The notes: generated by a model from the letters alone, not told the origin. A stretch of DNA of 64,000 nucleotides from Phil1 sp963643205 (GCA_963643205.1 CAVIJJ010000003.1:1-64000); one strand, 5' to 3'. Numbered from the stretch's first letter, positions 16,006 through 25,461 are shown. Translations and numbers: made by a program.

Positions 16006-16449
16006 TTATTCAATGGAGATGCTGCTGGATTCGGCAAGCTTCTTCTGCTCGTACTTAGGCACGTTAATGGTAAGCACGCCGGACTCATATTTGCACTTTA
16101 CATCCTCGCTCTTTACATCGCCAACGTAGAAGGTCCTCTGGCAGCTGCCGCTGTAACGCTCCTGGCGAATTACGCGCTTGGTCTTCTTATCGGTTTCTTC
16201 CTTATCAAGGCCCTTGGCGGCGCTTATGGTAAGATAGCCGTTCTTAAGCTGCACGTTAATGTCTTCCTTGGCAAAGCCGGGCAGATCAACCGCCAGTTCG
16301 TAGCCGTCCTCGGTTTCGTGAATATCGGTCTTCATAATGTGGGAAGCATGCTTACCGTAAAGCTCCTTGTTGGCATTCCACATGTTGCGCTCGAAAGCGT
16401 CGTTGAACAGGTCATCAAAAAGGTTTTCTCCAAAGATCATCGGTAACAT
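16006..16449 (-). CDS. Hsp20/alpha-crystallin small heat shock protein
   Basis: A 147-residue ATP-independent holdase chaperone. The alpha-crystallin domain covers about residues 38-140. It carries the VDLPGFAKEDINVQL strand pattern and the closing GVLTINVPK motif, with a short C-terminal extension. The ATG at 16449 follows GAAAGGAAG; a longer in-frame reading to 16551 is mostly basic, unlike the family, and is judged to be 5' leader. The leader of about 110 nt holds the hairpin GGGC-GAGA-GCCC. No CIRCE element is seen. A TATAAT with TTGCGT 16 bp upstream lies near 16558-16585. Confidence 0.92.
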   Translation of the reverse strand: MLPMIFGENLFDDLFNDAFERNMWNANKELYGKHASHIMKTDIHETEDGYELAVDLPGFAKEDINVQLKNGYLTISAAKGLDKEETDKKTKRVIRQERYSGSCQRTFYVGDVKSEDVKCKYESGVLTINVPKYEQKKLAESSSISIE

Positions 16450-16663
16450 AATATTTTTACTTCCTTTCGCAAGTCGTTTTGTCTTTTTTCCGGCGGCTCT
16501 CAGGACCGCTCGCAACGCCGTTTCTCTCGGGGCTCTCGCCCTTTCCTTCACGGTACGACTATATTATAACTCCGATTTTTTCCAACGCAACAGCTTGGGG
16601 GCAAGCTTCACATTCGTTCATTATAATTGTTGGAAGCATCAATATTCTGTAACAATTTAATAT

Positions 16664-17998
16664 TTACGACACAGTTTGGGTGTCGTCTTCCTTGGATTTC
16701 TCCTCCTTACTTATAACGCAATGCACTATTCTGTGCTCAAACACCTTGTCAACCTCCGCGTGTATGCCCGAAACGGATACGGTAAAGCGGCTGCCGTCGG
16801 CGGGAATAATGTCAAACTGAGAGAATATAAGGCCGCCCAGGGTATCGAATTCCTCGGTGGGAAGCTCTATATCGAAAAGCTCCGCTATGTCCTCAAGCGA
16901 CGCGCGGCCGCCGGTTGAGTATTTGCCGCCGCCCAGGGGCTTTATGGTTTCCTCCGAATCATCGTCGTCTATATCGCCGACTATCTGCTCAACTATATCG
17001 TTCATTGTGACTATGCCGCTCATGCCGCCGTATTCATCAAGCACAACGGCAAAATGATTGCGCGTGCGGCGCATTTCCCTGAAAAGATCGTCCGCCTTAA
17101 CGCTTGCGGGCACAAACAGGGGCGCTGTTACGGCGGCTTTCATAACGTTTTCGCGCGAACGGTCGCTAAGCTTAAGATAGTTTCTCGCAAGGAGTACGCC
17201 TATAACGTCGTCCGGCGTTTCACCGCATACGGGATAGTGCGAATGGTTGGTTTCCTTTATGGTTTTCTCCCATTCCTCGTCGCTTTCCTCACTCCAAAGC
17301 ATATCCACCATTGTTCTGTGGGTAAGCATATCGCCGGCCTCAATATCATTAAACTCAAACACGTTTTGCAGCAGCTCCTTTTCGCCCGCCTCTATGGCGC
17401 CCTTTTCGCTGCCCGCGTCTATCATCATGCGGATTTCGTCCTCGGTAAGCTCGTTTTCCTCCTCGTTGGGATCAACGCCCATAACCTTAAGCACAAGATT
17501 GGTGCTCGCGGTAAGCAGCCACACAATGGGCCTGAACAGGGCGGATATAAAGGAAATAAGCCCGCTCAGCGCAAGGGCGATTTTCTCCGCCTTTTTCATG
17601 GCAAGGCGCTTTGGCACAAGCTCGCCGAAAACAAGGGTGAAGAAGCTGAGTATAAGCGTTATAACAACAACGCTTACGCTGTTCAGAACATGGGCGTTTA
17701 TGTTTACGCCTGATGATTGTATAATGCTGACAAGCCTGTCCGCAAAGTTTTCCGCGGCAAAGGCGCTGCCCAAAAATCCCGCAAGGGTTATGGATATTTG
17801 TATTGTTGCCAAAAAACGCGCGGGCTGAGAGGTTAGTTTAGTTAGCCTTGCTGCCCTTTTGTCGCCGTCCGACGCAAGCTTTGTAAGCTTAACTTCGTTA
17901 ACGGAAAGCACGGCTATTTCAGCGCACGCGAAAACAGCGTTCAGCAGAATGAACAAAGCCTGCAGCAGCAGTAATCCTATAAGCGGGTCGTCTTCCAT
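16664..17998 (-). CDS. CNNM/CorC-family (hemolysin-like) transporter-associated protein
   Basis: A 444-residue membrane protein. An N-terminal CNNM/DUF21 domain has about four hydrophobic segments (residues 8-30, 60-80, 100-125, 140-165). A CBS pair follows (DMLTHRTMVDML; VVLDEYGGMSGIVTMND), then a CorC/HlyC C-terminal domain at about 350-425. The family is linked to Mg2+ or other divalent cation transport; older 'hemolysin' labels are weakly founded. The acidic ATP-binding linker between TM and CBS domains is present. GGAGGAA precedes the ATG. It is transcribed away from the DnaA-box region. Confidence 0.9.
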   Translation of the reverse strand: MEDDPLIGLLLLQALFILLNAVFACAEIAVLSVNEVKLTKLASDGDKRAARLTKLTSQPARFLATIQISITLAGFLGSAFAAENFADRLVSIIQSSGVNINAHVLNSVSVVVITLILSFFTLVFGELVPKRLAMKKAEKIALALSGLISFISALFRPIVWLLTASTNLVLKVMGVDPNEEENELTEDEIRMMIDAGSEKGAIEAGEKELLQNVFEFNDIEAGDMLTHRTMVDMLWSEESDEEWEKTIKETNHSHYPVCGETPDDVIGVLLARNYLKLSDRSRENVMKAAVTAPLFVPASVKADDLFREMRRTRNHFAVVLDEYGGMSGIVTMNDIVEQIVGDIDDDDSEETIKPLGGGKYSTGGRASLEDIAELFDIELPTEEFDTLGGLIFSQFDIIPADGSRFTVSVSGIHAEVDKVFEHRIVHCVISKEEKSKEDDTQTVS

Positions 17999-18032
17999 TT
18001 GTGTTTTAATTCCTCCGAAATAAAATCAATTT

Positions 18033-18167
18033 TTATATACAAAAAGACCACGCCGAGCATAACCCACGGGAAATTGCCCCATGGATTGCGGTATGATCCA
18101 ATGCATCGATAATTATATAAGCTTGTAACGGAACAGGGCCCGGCGCGTCAGCGTCGCTCTTTTCCAT
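18033..18167 (-). CDS. possible 44-residue small ORF upstream of the CNNM gene
   Basis: A short ORF starting MEKSDADAPG with AAGGAG nine bases before its ATG and a TATAAT promoter about 50 bp upstream. No family is recognised and composition is not clearly protein-like, so it may be only leader RNA of the CNNM gene. Confidence 0.25.
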   Translation of the reverse strand: MEKSDADAPGPVPLQAYIIIDALDHTAIHGAISRGLCSAWSFCI

Positions 18168-18214
18168 CTTTTGTTTCTCCTTCCGTGCCGCGCGCTCGCG
18201 CGACATCGAGAATG

Positions 18215-18243
18215 ATTATACTATAATTTTTCTGTTTACGCAA
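18215..18243 (-). promoter_or_regulatory. probable promoter reading towards the CNNM gene
   Basis: TTGCGT (18243-18238), 17 bp, TATAAT (18220-18215) on the minus strand. The -35 is weak. Confidence 0.5.
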
Positions 18244-18467
18244 TAGATATGATTGCGCGTATGTGTCCGTGTTTTGCGGACTGAGTTTGCTCGCGATCGG
18301 CCCGGTTTTCGCCTTGCCATAATATCTTTTCATAGGGATTCGTTTTTTCGCAACCTCGGCTTATGCTTTTTTATGGGGGCTGAATATTTTTTAGGATGTA
18401 TAAATTCGGCCGGCTGATGTCATATTCCATTCATAATCCTGCATATCAGATGCGCCTTCCACCGTAC

Positions 18468-18562
18468 TTGTCCACATTATCCACAGAGTTATCCACAATT
18501 TCATGGCCTGTATTGTCCGTTTTTGGATTTTATCCACAGCATTCACATTCAAGTTGTGCACA
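18468..18562 (+). promoter_or_regulatory. DnaA-box cluster (candidate oriC or DnaA-titration site)
   Basis: Three perfect DnaA boxes TTATCCACA lie at 18477-18485, 18489-18497 and 18530-18538, all in the same orientation. Near-boxes are TTGTCCACA at 18468-18476, directly abutting the first, and TTGTGCACA at 18554-18562. A further TTATACACG is at 18682-18690. AT-rich runs flank the cluster (18364-18410 and 18770-18815). The surrounding stretch 18000-18870 holds no convincing gene of normal size and is bordered by divergent transcription units. dnaA, dnaN and rpmH are not in the window, so origin function is a proposal only. Confidence 0.7.
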
Positions 18563-18756
18563 CCCCTATGTTGCATAATTCGTTCGTCTCTGCATAAGGC
18601 AAGTGCATAGCGCATGAATTGTTTGGGGATTTTCGCGCGTTCTTTGGGGCAGATTAGGTGTATCCCCATGGTGTACAGGCGTTATACACGCGCGCGTACA
18701 TCGCCCCCGCAAGGCCGTTTTCTTGCCGATTTTGCAGGCAAATCGGGCATTTTTCT

Positions 18757-18786
18757 TTGACACGCGGCCCATTATGATGATAAAAT
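18757..18786 (+). promoter_or_regulatory. promoter of the CarD-like gene
   Basis: TTGACA (18757-18762), 18 bp, TAAAAT (18781-18786). Confidence 0.7.
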
Positions 18787-18869
18787 AAATTAAGCAAAGC
18801 AAAATGTTTTTATTGTTCACGCCCATCGTTTTTTATTCAGCCGCCAAAGCGGAGAAAGGAAGGAAAGCC

Positions 18870-19343
18870 ATGTTTTGCATAGGCGAAAAAATATGCTACC
18901 CAATGCACGGCATAGGGGAAATTTCGGGCATAGAGCAGCGCACTGTGCTGGGATCAACCGCCAAATATTATGTGCTTAAGTTCGCGTCCAGCCGTGTAAA
19001 CGCTATGGTGCCCATAAGCGCGGCGGAAAGCGTTGGCCTGAGGCGGCCCATTACGCGCGAGGAAGGCGAAAAAGTATTAAGCTATATTAAGCGCGGCGAA
19101 TCGGGCGCGGAAACGGCGTGGGGATCGAACTGGAACCGCAGATACCGCGAAAATTGCGACAGGCTGAAAAAAGGCGATGTTTACGCCGTTGCGGATGTTT
19201 TCCTTTGCCTGAACGCGCGGCAGAACGAAAAGGGCTTAAGCGCCGGGGAGATAAAAATGCTGGCGCTTACAAGGCGGCTTATTAAGGACGAGCTCATTTA
19301 CGCCGGATGCGACGAAAAAGACGTTGCATCCGCGATAGGCTGA
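18870..19343 (+). CDS. CarD/CdnL-type RNA polymerase-binding regulator
   Basis: A 157-residue protein. The N-terminal CarD_CdnL_TRCF (Tudor-like) domain covers residues 1-60 (GEKICYPMHGIGEISGIE, then YYVLKF and MVPISAAESVGLR), and an alpha-helical C-terminal half follows. Family members bind the RNA polymerase beta subunit and stabilise open complexes at rRNA and housekeeping promoters. ATG 18870 follows AGAAAGGAAGG; an in-frame upstream ATG at 18804 lacks a ribosome site. The next gene is a YacL-like protein, a pairing I recall from other Clostridia. Confidence 0.88.
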   Translation: MFCIGEKICYPMHGIGEISGIEQRTVLGSTAKYYVLKFASSRVNAMVPISAAESVGLRRPITREEGEKVLSYIKRGESGAETAWGSNWNRRYRENCDRLKKGDVYAVADVFLCLNARQNEKGLSAGEIKMLALTRRLIKDELIYAGCDEKDVASAIG

Positions 19344-19442
19344 GCTTATGCATTTTTGCCATGCATAAAATATTTATATATGCATAATTCGGGATTTATA
19401 TTATAATAATAAATTAACATAGAACAAAGGAGGACTTGGAAT

Positions 19443-20522
19443 TTGGGTAAAAAAATAGCCCGTATCGTTATAGCGGTAGCGGGTGCCGTCATAGGCCTTG
19501 CGCTTACGGCGGGAGTGGACAGAGTGCTGGCGATGATGAATCGCCTTCTTTTGCACGAGGCAGTATATATTGCGGCGGCCATTTTATCAGCAATCATATT
19601 TTATATTTTATCTCCCCGCATAATAGAGCTGTTTTCGCGCTTAGTGGGCGGAATTGAGGCCAGGATGAGCAACATGTCCCTTTCGGACATAATGCTTGGC
19701 GCTTTCGGGCTTATAGTGGGCCTTCTTATAGCGCTGCTGCTCAGCACGCTTACGTCAAGCCTGCCGGGACTTTTGGCGTTTATAATAAACGCCGTCCTTT
19801 ACTGCACGTTTGGCTACCTTGGCTGCGCGCTTGTGCTTAAGCGCAGGGGCGAAATAAATTTTCCATCGTGGTTTCATCGCCCGGGCAAGGCCGGCAAATC
19901 TTCGTCCGCGGCTTCAGTCTCCGGCGCGAGGCCGAAGGTTTTGGACACGTCCGTTATAATAGACGGGCGCATTGCCGATATATGCCAAACCGGCATGCTT
20001 GAAGGGCAGCTTATAGTGCCGGCTTTTGTGCTGGCGGAGCTTAGGCACATAGCGGACAGCGCGGACACGCTTAAGCGCAACCGCGGCAGGCGCGGGCTGG
20101 ACATACTCAACCGCATGCAGAAGGAGCAGAACATTCCCATAAAGGTTGTGGATACCGATTACGAGGACATCGCGGAGGTTGACGCAAAGCTTATACGCCT
20201 GGCTTATGACATGGGCGGCGTGGTTGTTACAAACGACTACAACCTTAATAAGGTAGCGGGCGTTCAGCGGGTACCCGTATTCAACATAAACGAGCTTGCC
20301 AATGCCCTTAAGCCCATGGTGCTTCCGGGCGAGGAAATGATGCTTACAATAGTAAAAGAGGGCAAGGAATACGGCCAGGGCGTAGGCTACTTAAACGACG
20401 GCACAATGATAGTTGTGGACGGCGGCAAGCGCTACATAGGCGAGGAAGTGGCGGTTATAGTAACAAGCGCGCTTCAGACCGCCGCCGGCAGGCTTATATT
20501 CGCGAAGCTTAAAGATTTATAA
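19443..20522 (+). CDS. PIN/TRAM-domain membrane protein (YacL-like)
   Basis: A 359-residue protein with about four N-terminal membrane helices (residues 7-25, 40-57, 84-103, 108-130). A PIN nuclease-fold domain runs from about 166 (LDTSVIIDGRI with acidic Asp168 and Asp174, then VVTNDYNL). A C-terminal TRAM domain follows at about 290-350. It is related to B. subtilis YacL, whose RNA or DNA target is not known. It starts at TTG (19443), eleven bases after GGAGG at 19428-19432. The 100-bp gap before it is AT-rich with only a weak promoter match. In many genomes ispD follows, but here adenine deaminase does. Confidence 0.88.
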   Translation: MGKKIARIVIAVAGAVIGLALTAGVDRVLAMMNRLLLHEAVYIAAAILSAIIFYILSPRIIELFSRLVGGIEARMSNMSLSDIMLGAFGLIVGLLIALLLSTLTSSLPGLLAFIINAVLYCTFGYLGCALVLKRRGEINFPSWFHRPGKAGKSSSAASVSGARPKVLDTSVIIDGRIADICQTGMLEGQLIVPAFVLAELRHIADSADTLKRNRGRRGLDILNRMQKEQNIPIKVVDTDYEDIAEVDAKLIRLAYDMGGVVVTNDYNLNKVAGVQRVPVFNINELANALKPMVLPGEEMMLTIVKEGKEYGQGVGYLNDGTMIVVDGGKRYIGEEVAVIVTSALQTAAGRLIFAKLKDL

Positions 20523-20545
20523 AAATAAATAAAAGAAGGTGCAGC

Positions 20546-22243
20546 ATGAGGCAAAGTGAACTTATACGCGCGGCATACGAGGGCAAAAACACGCTGGTTA
20601 TAAAAAACGCCAACGTTGTTAACGTGTTTACGAACGAAATCGTTCACGCGGACGTTGCCGTATATGAGGACGTTATAATAGGCGTTGGGTCATTTAGCGG
20701 AGAAAACGAGATAGACGCCGAGGGGGCGTATCTCGCGCCGGGCTTTATAGACGCGCATGTGCACATAGAAAGCAGCATGGTTATACCTTCCTCCTTTATG
20801 AAGGTTATAATGCCGCACGGCACCACAACCGTTATAGCCGACCCGCACGAGATAGCGAACGTTGCGGGAGTGGCCGGCATAAGGGCCATGTATAAGCTTA
20901 CGGACGATCTGCCGCTGAGGGTGCTTTTCATGCTTCCCTCCTGCGTGCCGGCAACCCCGTTTGAGCACAGCGGCGCAAAGCTTGTGGCGGAGGATATGGA
21001 GCAGTTTATGCGCAAAAGCCGCATACTCGGCTTGGGCGAAGTTATGGACGCGAACAGCGTTATAAACTGCAGTCAGGAGATGCTTGATAAGCTTAGGCTT
21101 TTTGACAAGCGCCCCATAGACGGCCACGCTCCTCTGCTCAGCGGCATGGGGCTTAACGCTTACCGCGTGGCCGGGGCGTTCAGCGACCACGAATGCTCAA
21201 CCTATGAAGAGGTTAAGGAAAAGCTTGCCACAGGTATGAACATACTGCTTAGAATCGGCAGCGCCGCCAACAATATGGACGACGTTATGCGACGCATAGC
21301 CGAAGAAAAGCTGCCCACCGAAAACATGATGTTCTGCACGGACGACAAGCACATAGAGGATATAAGGAGCAAGGGCCACATAAACGCTAACGCGCGCATG
21401 GCCGTTGCCGCGGGTATAGACCCGATAGAGGCTATAAAAATGGCCTCCTACAACGCCGCCCGTGCCTACGGCATAAAGGGAATAGGCGCCATAGCCCCGG
21501 GCTACAAGGCGGACATGGTTCTGCTTGAGGATCTTAAGGACTTTAAGGTTAAGCAGGTTATAACCCGCTTTGGCGTGCCTTACAGCGGCGATGAGCCCAT
21601 ACCCTCCCCCATACTTCCCCCGCAGGTATTCAACAGCGTGCGCCTGCCGGAAATCACAAAGGAAAATCTCGCGCTTAAGTGCCATGTAAGCGCGCCGGTT
21701 ATAAAAATGCTGCCTCATCAGCTTGTGACGGAGCTTGTATACAGGGATGTGCAGCGCGATGAGGACGGCTGTTTTGTGCCCGGTAACGGCTTAATAAAGC
21801 TTGCCGTAATAGAACGCCACCACGCTACCGGCAATATCGGCCTTGGCATACTTGAAGGGCTTGGGCTTAAGCACGGCGCCGTAGCGGCTACCGTTGCGCA
21901 CGACAGCCACAATTTGGTGGTTGCCGGCGATAATGACGAGGATATGCTTATGGCGATAGAGTCGCTTAGGGAATGCGGCGGCGGATACAGCGTTGTAAGC
22001 CGCGGCGTGGTTCTGGCGAGACTCCCCCTGCCCATAGCCGGCCTTATGACGGACGCGCCCGTGAACGAGGTGCTTGAAATTCAGCAGGCGCTGCTTGAGG
22101 CGCTTTACAGCCTGGGTACCAAGCGGGACAGCGATCCGCTTATAGCTCTCTCCTTTATGGCTCTGCCGGTAATACCGGCGGTCAAGCTTACGGACGAGGG
22201 ACTTTTTGACGCGGTAAATTTCAAATTTATAAAATATAATTAA
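20546..22243 (+). CDS. adeC: adenine deaminase
   Basis: Converts adenine to hypoxanthine and ammonia, feeding the xanthine dehydrogenase encoded just downstream. It is 565 residues, an amidohydrolase of the AdeC type. Metal ligands are seen in FIDAHVHIESSM and DPHEIANV. GEVMDANSVINC, DGHAPLLSG and FCTDDKH are characteristic, and the long C-terminal domain includes VAHDSHNLVV. It starts 23 bp after the YacL-like gene and 30 bp before xdhA, so it probably belongs to the same transcript as the xdh genes. Confidence 0.95.
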   Translation: MRQSELIRAAYEGKNTLVIKNANVVNVFTNEIVHADVAVYEDVIIGVGSFSGENEIDAEGAYLAPGFIDAHVHIESSMVIPSSFMKVIMPHGTTTVIADPHEIANVAGVAGIRAMYKLTDDLPLRVLFMLPSCVPATPFEHSGAKLVAEDMEQFMRKSRILGLGEVMDANSVINCSQEMLDKLRLFDKRPIDGHAPLLSGMGLNAYRVAGAFSDHECSTYEEVKEKLATGMNILLRIGSAANNMDDVMRRIAEEKLPTENMMFCTDDKHIEDIRSKGHINANARMAVAAGIDPIEAIKMASYNAARAYGIKGIGAIAPGYKADMVLLEDLKDFKVKQVITRFGVPYSGDEPIPSPILPPQVFNSVRLPEITKENLALKCHVSAPVIKMLPHQLVTELVYRDVQRDEDGCFVPGNGLIKLAVIERHHATGNIGLGILEGLGLKHGAVAATVAHDSHNLVVAGDNDEDMLMAIESLRECGGGYSVVSRGVVLARLPLPIAGLMTDAPVNEVLEIQQALLEALYSLGTKRDSDPLIALSFMALPVIPAVKLTDEGLFDAVNFKFIKYN

Positions 22244-22273
22244 AGCCGCTTCCGGCGGAAAGGAGCTTGCCCA

Positions 22274-24562
22274 ATGGGCGTTATAGGACAAAGCGTAACG
22301 CGCGTGGACGCGCCTGACAAGGTTACGGGCCGCGCGAAATACACGGACGATCTTGCCGACCGCTCCGCGCTGATAGCCAAAATACTTCATTCAACCATTG
22401 CTCACGGCTACGTAAAAAGCATTGATATTTCGGAGGCCGAGAAAGTAAACGGCGTTGTAAAAATTGTAACCTGCTTTGACGTACCCAATATACCCTTCCC
22501 CACGGCGGGACACCCCTGGAGCACGGATCCGCATCATCAGGATGTTGCGGACAGGCTGCTTCTTAATCGCCATGTACGCTACTACGGCGATGAAATAGCG
22601 GCGGTTATAGCGCGCGACGAAGTGAGCGCCGCCCAGGCGATACGCGCCATTAAGGTTGAATACGAAACGCTGCCGTTTGTGCTGGACCCGATAGAGGCCA
22701 TGCAGGACGGCGCGCCGCAGGTTCACGAGGAACGTGATCACAACATACTCGCCCACACATCTTATGAGGACGGCGACTATGAGGAGGCCATAAAGGAGCC
22801 GGGCCTTATAGTTATAGACAAGTGGTACAATACCCCCACCGTTCAGCACTGCCACATAGAAAACCACATATGCTTCGCCTACGAGGAAGCGAACAAAATA
22901 AACGTTGTAAGCTCCACGCAGATACCGCACATTGTGCGCCGAATTGTCGGCCAGGCGCTTGGGCGCGACTGGGGCAGCGTGCGCATAGTAAAGCCCTATA
23001 TAGGCGGCGGCTTCGGCAACAAGCAGGACGCTCTTTATGAGCCGCTCTGCGCCTATCTTTCAACGGTTGTTGGCGGCAGGCTTGTTAAGCTTGACGTAAG
23101 CCGAGAGGAAACATTTGTAAGCAACCGTGTACGCCACGCGATAAGATACCACATTATTTCGCACGTTCGTCCGGACGGCACGTTTGTCGCCGGCAGGCTT
23201 TGGGCCTATTCCAACCAGGGCGCTTACGCGAGCCACGGCCACAGCATCTGCGCCAAGGGCGCTGGCGCGTTCAGGCAGCTTTACCGCTACCGCAACGCCT
23301 GCAAGGGAGACGCCTACACAATTTATACAAACATGCCCACGGCGGGCGCAATGCGCGGCTACGGCATTCCGCAGATGATGTTCGCTATGGAAAGCCACGT
23401 GGACGACATAGCGAAAAGGCTGAACATACCCCCGCTTAAGCTTAGGCAAATGAACCTGATGGAGGTTGGTTACAAGGACGAATTCTCCAAAAACGAAAAC
23501 TATTTCGACAGCTTTAATCAGTGCATAGCCAAGGGCATGGAGTATATTGACTACGAGCGCAAGCTTGAGGAATATTCCCACGATACCGGCCCCATCCGCC
23601 GCGGCGTAGGCATGGCCGTGTTCTGGTACAACACCGCCGTATGGCCAATATCGCTTGAAAGCTCCTCCTGCCGCATGGTGCTCAATCAGGATGGCTCCGT
23701 GCAGCTTCAGCTTGCCGAAACCGAAATAGGTCAGGGCGCGGACACGGCATTCAGCCAGATGGCGGCGGACGAATTAAGCCTGCCGCTTGAAAAGGTTCAC
23801 ATTATATCCGCCCAGGACACGGACGTTACCCCCTTCGGCACCGGCGCTTACGCCAGCCGCCAAACGTACGTGGGCGGTTTTGCCGTGCAGCAGACGGCGC
23901 GCCTGCTTAAGGAGCGCATACTCAACTACGCCCACGAGCTTACCCGCATGACGGTTCATAATTTGGACCTTGAGGACGGCTACATTATAAACGTAAATAA
24001 TCACAGGCAGCTTTTAAGCCTTAAAGAGCTTGCCACAACCGCGCTTTACAGCCTGGAGCACAGCCAGCATATTACGGCCGAAAGTACCTACCAGATAAAG
24101 TCAAACGCGTATTCGTTCGGCTGCTCCTTCGCGGAGGTGGAGGTTGATATTCCCCTTTGCAAGGTAAAGCTTGTGAATATTATAAATGTGCACGACTGCG
24201 GCAGGCTTATAAACCCCGCGCTCGCGGCGGCGCAGGTACACGGCGGCATGAGCATGGCCATAGGCTACGGGCTTAGCGAGCAGCTGCTTTTTGACAAGAA
24301 GACAGGCCGCGCGCTTAACAACAACCTGCTCGACTACAAGATTTCAACCATGATGGACCATCCGCACCTTGAAGCGCAGTTTGTGGAAAACTATGAGCCC
24401 ACAAGCGCATACGGCACAAAGGCGCTTGGCGAGCCGCCCGCGACAAGCGGCGCCCCCGCCATAAGAAACGCCGTGCTTAACGCAACAGGCGTGGAAATAG
24501 ACTCCGCTCCCCTTACGCCGCACATTCTGTTTGAGCGGTTCCGTGAGGAAGGGCTTATATAA
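22274..24562 (+). CDS. xdhA: xanthine dehydrogenase, molybdopterin-binding subunit
   Basis: The large catalytic subunit (762 residues) hydroxylates hypoxanthine to xanthine and xanthine to urate. The N-terminal hammerhead domain starts VGQSV-like with KVTGRAKYTDD at residues 16-26. The cofactor-binding segments follow: GGGFGNKQD near residue 245, AMRGYGIPQ, and GQGADTAF. The active-site glutamate motif GEPPATSGAPAI is near 715. Naming follows E. coli XdhA. It forms a heterotrimer with the two downstream products. The AAAGGAG site lies 5' of ATG 22274. Substrate range (hypoxanthine, xanthine or another purine) is inferred from adeC and guaD in the window. Confidence 0.93.
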   Translation: MGVIGQSVTRVDAPDKVTGRAKYTDDLADRSALIAKILHSTIAHGYVKSIDISEAEKVNGVVKIVTCFDVPNIPFPTAGHPWSTDPHHQDVADRLLLNRHVRYYGDEIAAVIARDEVSAAQAIRAIKVEYETLPFVLDPIEAMQDGAPQVHEERDHNILAHTSYEDGDYEEAIKEPGLIVIDKWYNTPTVQHCHIENHICFAYEEANKINVVSSTQIPHIVRRIVGQALGRDWGSVRIVKPYIGGGFGNKQDALYEPLCAYLSTVVGGRLVKLDVSREETFVSNRVRHAIRYHIISHVRPDGTFVAGRLWAYSNQGAYASHGHSICAKGAGAFRQLYRYRNACKGDAYTIYTNMPTAGAMRGYGIPQMMFAMESHVDDIAKRLNIPPLKLRQMNLMEVGYKDEFSKNENYFDSFNQCIAKGMEYIDYERKLEEYSHDTGPIRRGVGMAVFWYNTAVWPISLESSSCRMVLNQDGSVQLQLAETEIGQGADTAFSQMAADELSLPLEKVHIISAQDTDVTPFGTGAYASRQTYVGGFAVQQTARLLKERILNYAHELTRMTVHNLDLEDGYIINVNNHRQLLSLKELATTALYSLEHSQHITAESTYQIKSNAYSFGCSFAEVEVDIPLCKVKLVNIINVHDCGRLINPALAAAQVHGGMSMAIGYGLSEQLLFDKKTGRALNNNLLDYKISTMMDHPHLEAQFVENYEPTSAYGTKALGEPPATSGAPAIRNAVLNATGVEIDSAPLTPHILFERFREEGLI

Positions 24563-24579
24563 AGGAGGTCACATAAAAT

Positions 24580-25461
24580 ATGTATGATATAAAGGCGCTG
24601 TATGAGGCAAGCAGCGTAAAAGAAGCGATAGAGCTTATGCAGCAGCATCCGCAGGCGAAGATAATAGCCGGCGGAAGCGACGTGCTTATAAAGCTGCGCG
24701 AGGGTAAGCTTGCCGGATGCGAACTTGTAAGCATATACGGCATAGACGCGCTGCGCGGCATAAGCCTTGACGAGGACGGCACGCTGAGAATACTGCCGCT
24801 TACAAGCTTTTCGCACATAACGAAGAACGACCTTATAAATGAGCACATAAAGGTTCTGGGCGAGGCTGTGGACATGGTAGGCGGCCCGCAGATAAGAAAC
24901 ATAGGCACAATAGGCGGCAACATATCAAACGGCGTAACGAGCGCGGACAGTTCAAGCACCCTGCACGCGTGGGACGCGATAGTTGAGCTTACGTCCGCGG
25001 ACGGAGTAAGGCAGCTGCCCATAAAGGAATACTACGTAAGCGCGGGCAAGGTTGCCCTGCGCCCGGCGGAGCTGCTTACGGCCATACTTATTCCAAAGAA
25101 GAGCTATTCAGGCTACAAGGGGCACTATATAAAATACGCCATGCGAAACGCCATGGATATAGCCACCCTGGGCTGTTCTGTAAACGCGAAGCTGAGCGAG
25201 GACAAAAAAACAATTGTTGACGCGCGCATAGCCTACGGCGTTGCGGGTCCCGTTCCCATGCGGGCACCGAGCGCGGAGGAAGCGGCCCGCGGCAAAGAGG
25301 TTTGCCAGGCAACGATAGACGCGTTTGCCGATGCCGCGTTGGGCGACATAAACCCCAGAGACAGCTGGCGCGCCAGCCGCGATTTCAGGCTGCATATAGC
25401 GCACGAGCTTGCAAAGCGCGCGCTTAGCGAATCGATACGCCTTTCGGGAGGTGAACTGTAA
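24580..25461 (+). CDS. xdhB: xanthine dehydrogenase, FAD-binding subunit
   Basis: A 293-residue FAD subunit passing electrons from the iron-sulfur clusters to NAD+ or another acceptor. Both FAD loops are visible: IIAGGSDVLIKLR near residues 28-40 and the IRNIGTIGGNISNG block near 105-118, followed by the CO-dehydrogenase flavoprotein C-terminal domain. It begins 17 bp after xdhA with AAAGGAGG, and its stop overlaps the xdhC start by one base. Confidence 0.94.
   Translation: MYDIKALYEASSVKEAIELMQQHPQAKIIAGGSDVLIKLREGKLAGCELVSIYGIDALRGISLDEDGTLRILPLTSFSHITKNDLINEHIKVLGEAVDMVGGPQIRNIGTIGGNISNGVTSADSSSTLHAWDAIVELTSADGVRQLPIKEYYVSAGKVALRPAELLTAILIPKKSYSGYKGHYIKYAMRNAMDIATLGCSVNAKLSEDKKTIVDARIAYGVAGPVPMRAPSAEEAARGKEVCQATIDAFADAALGDINPRDSWRASRDFRLHIAHELAKRALSESIRLSGGEL

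Noticed and set aside
18148..18333. 61-codon minus-strand ORF in the DnaA-box region
   Set aside because: No ribosome site, random-looking composition, and it overlaps the promoter placed at 18215-18243.
19343..19442. Inverted repeat TGCATA/TATGCA before the YacL-like gene as an operator or terminator
   Set aside because: The stem is only six AT-rich pairs in generally AT-rich DNA, with no T-run and no matching site elsewhere.
20523..22273. Purine riboswitch before adeC or xdhA
   Set aside because: The intergenic gaps are 23 and 30 bp, too short for a guanine/adenine aptamer, and no such motif lies before carD.
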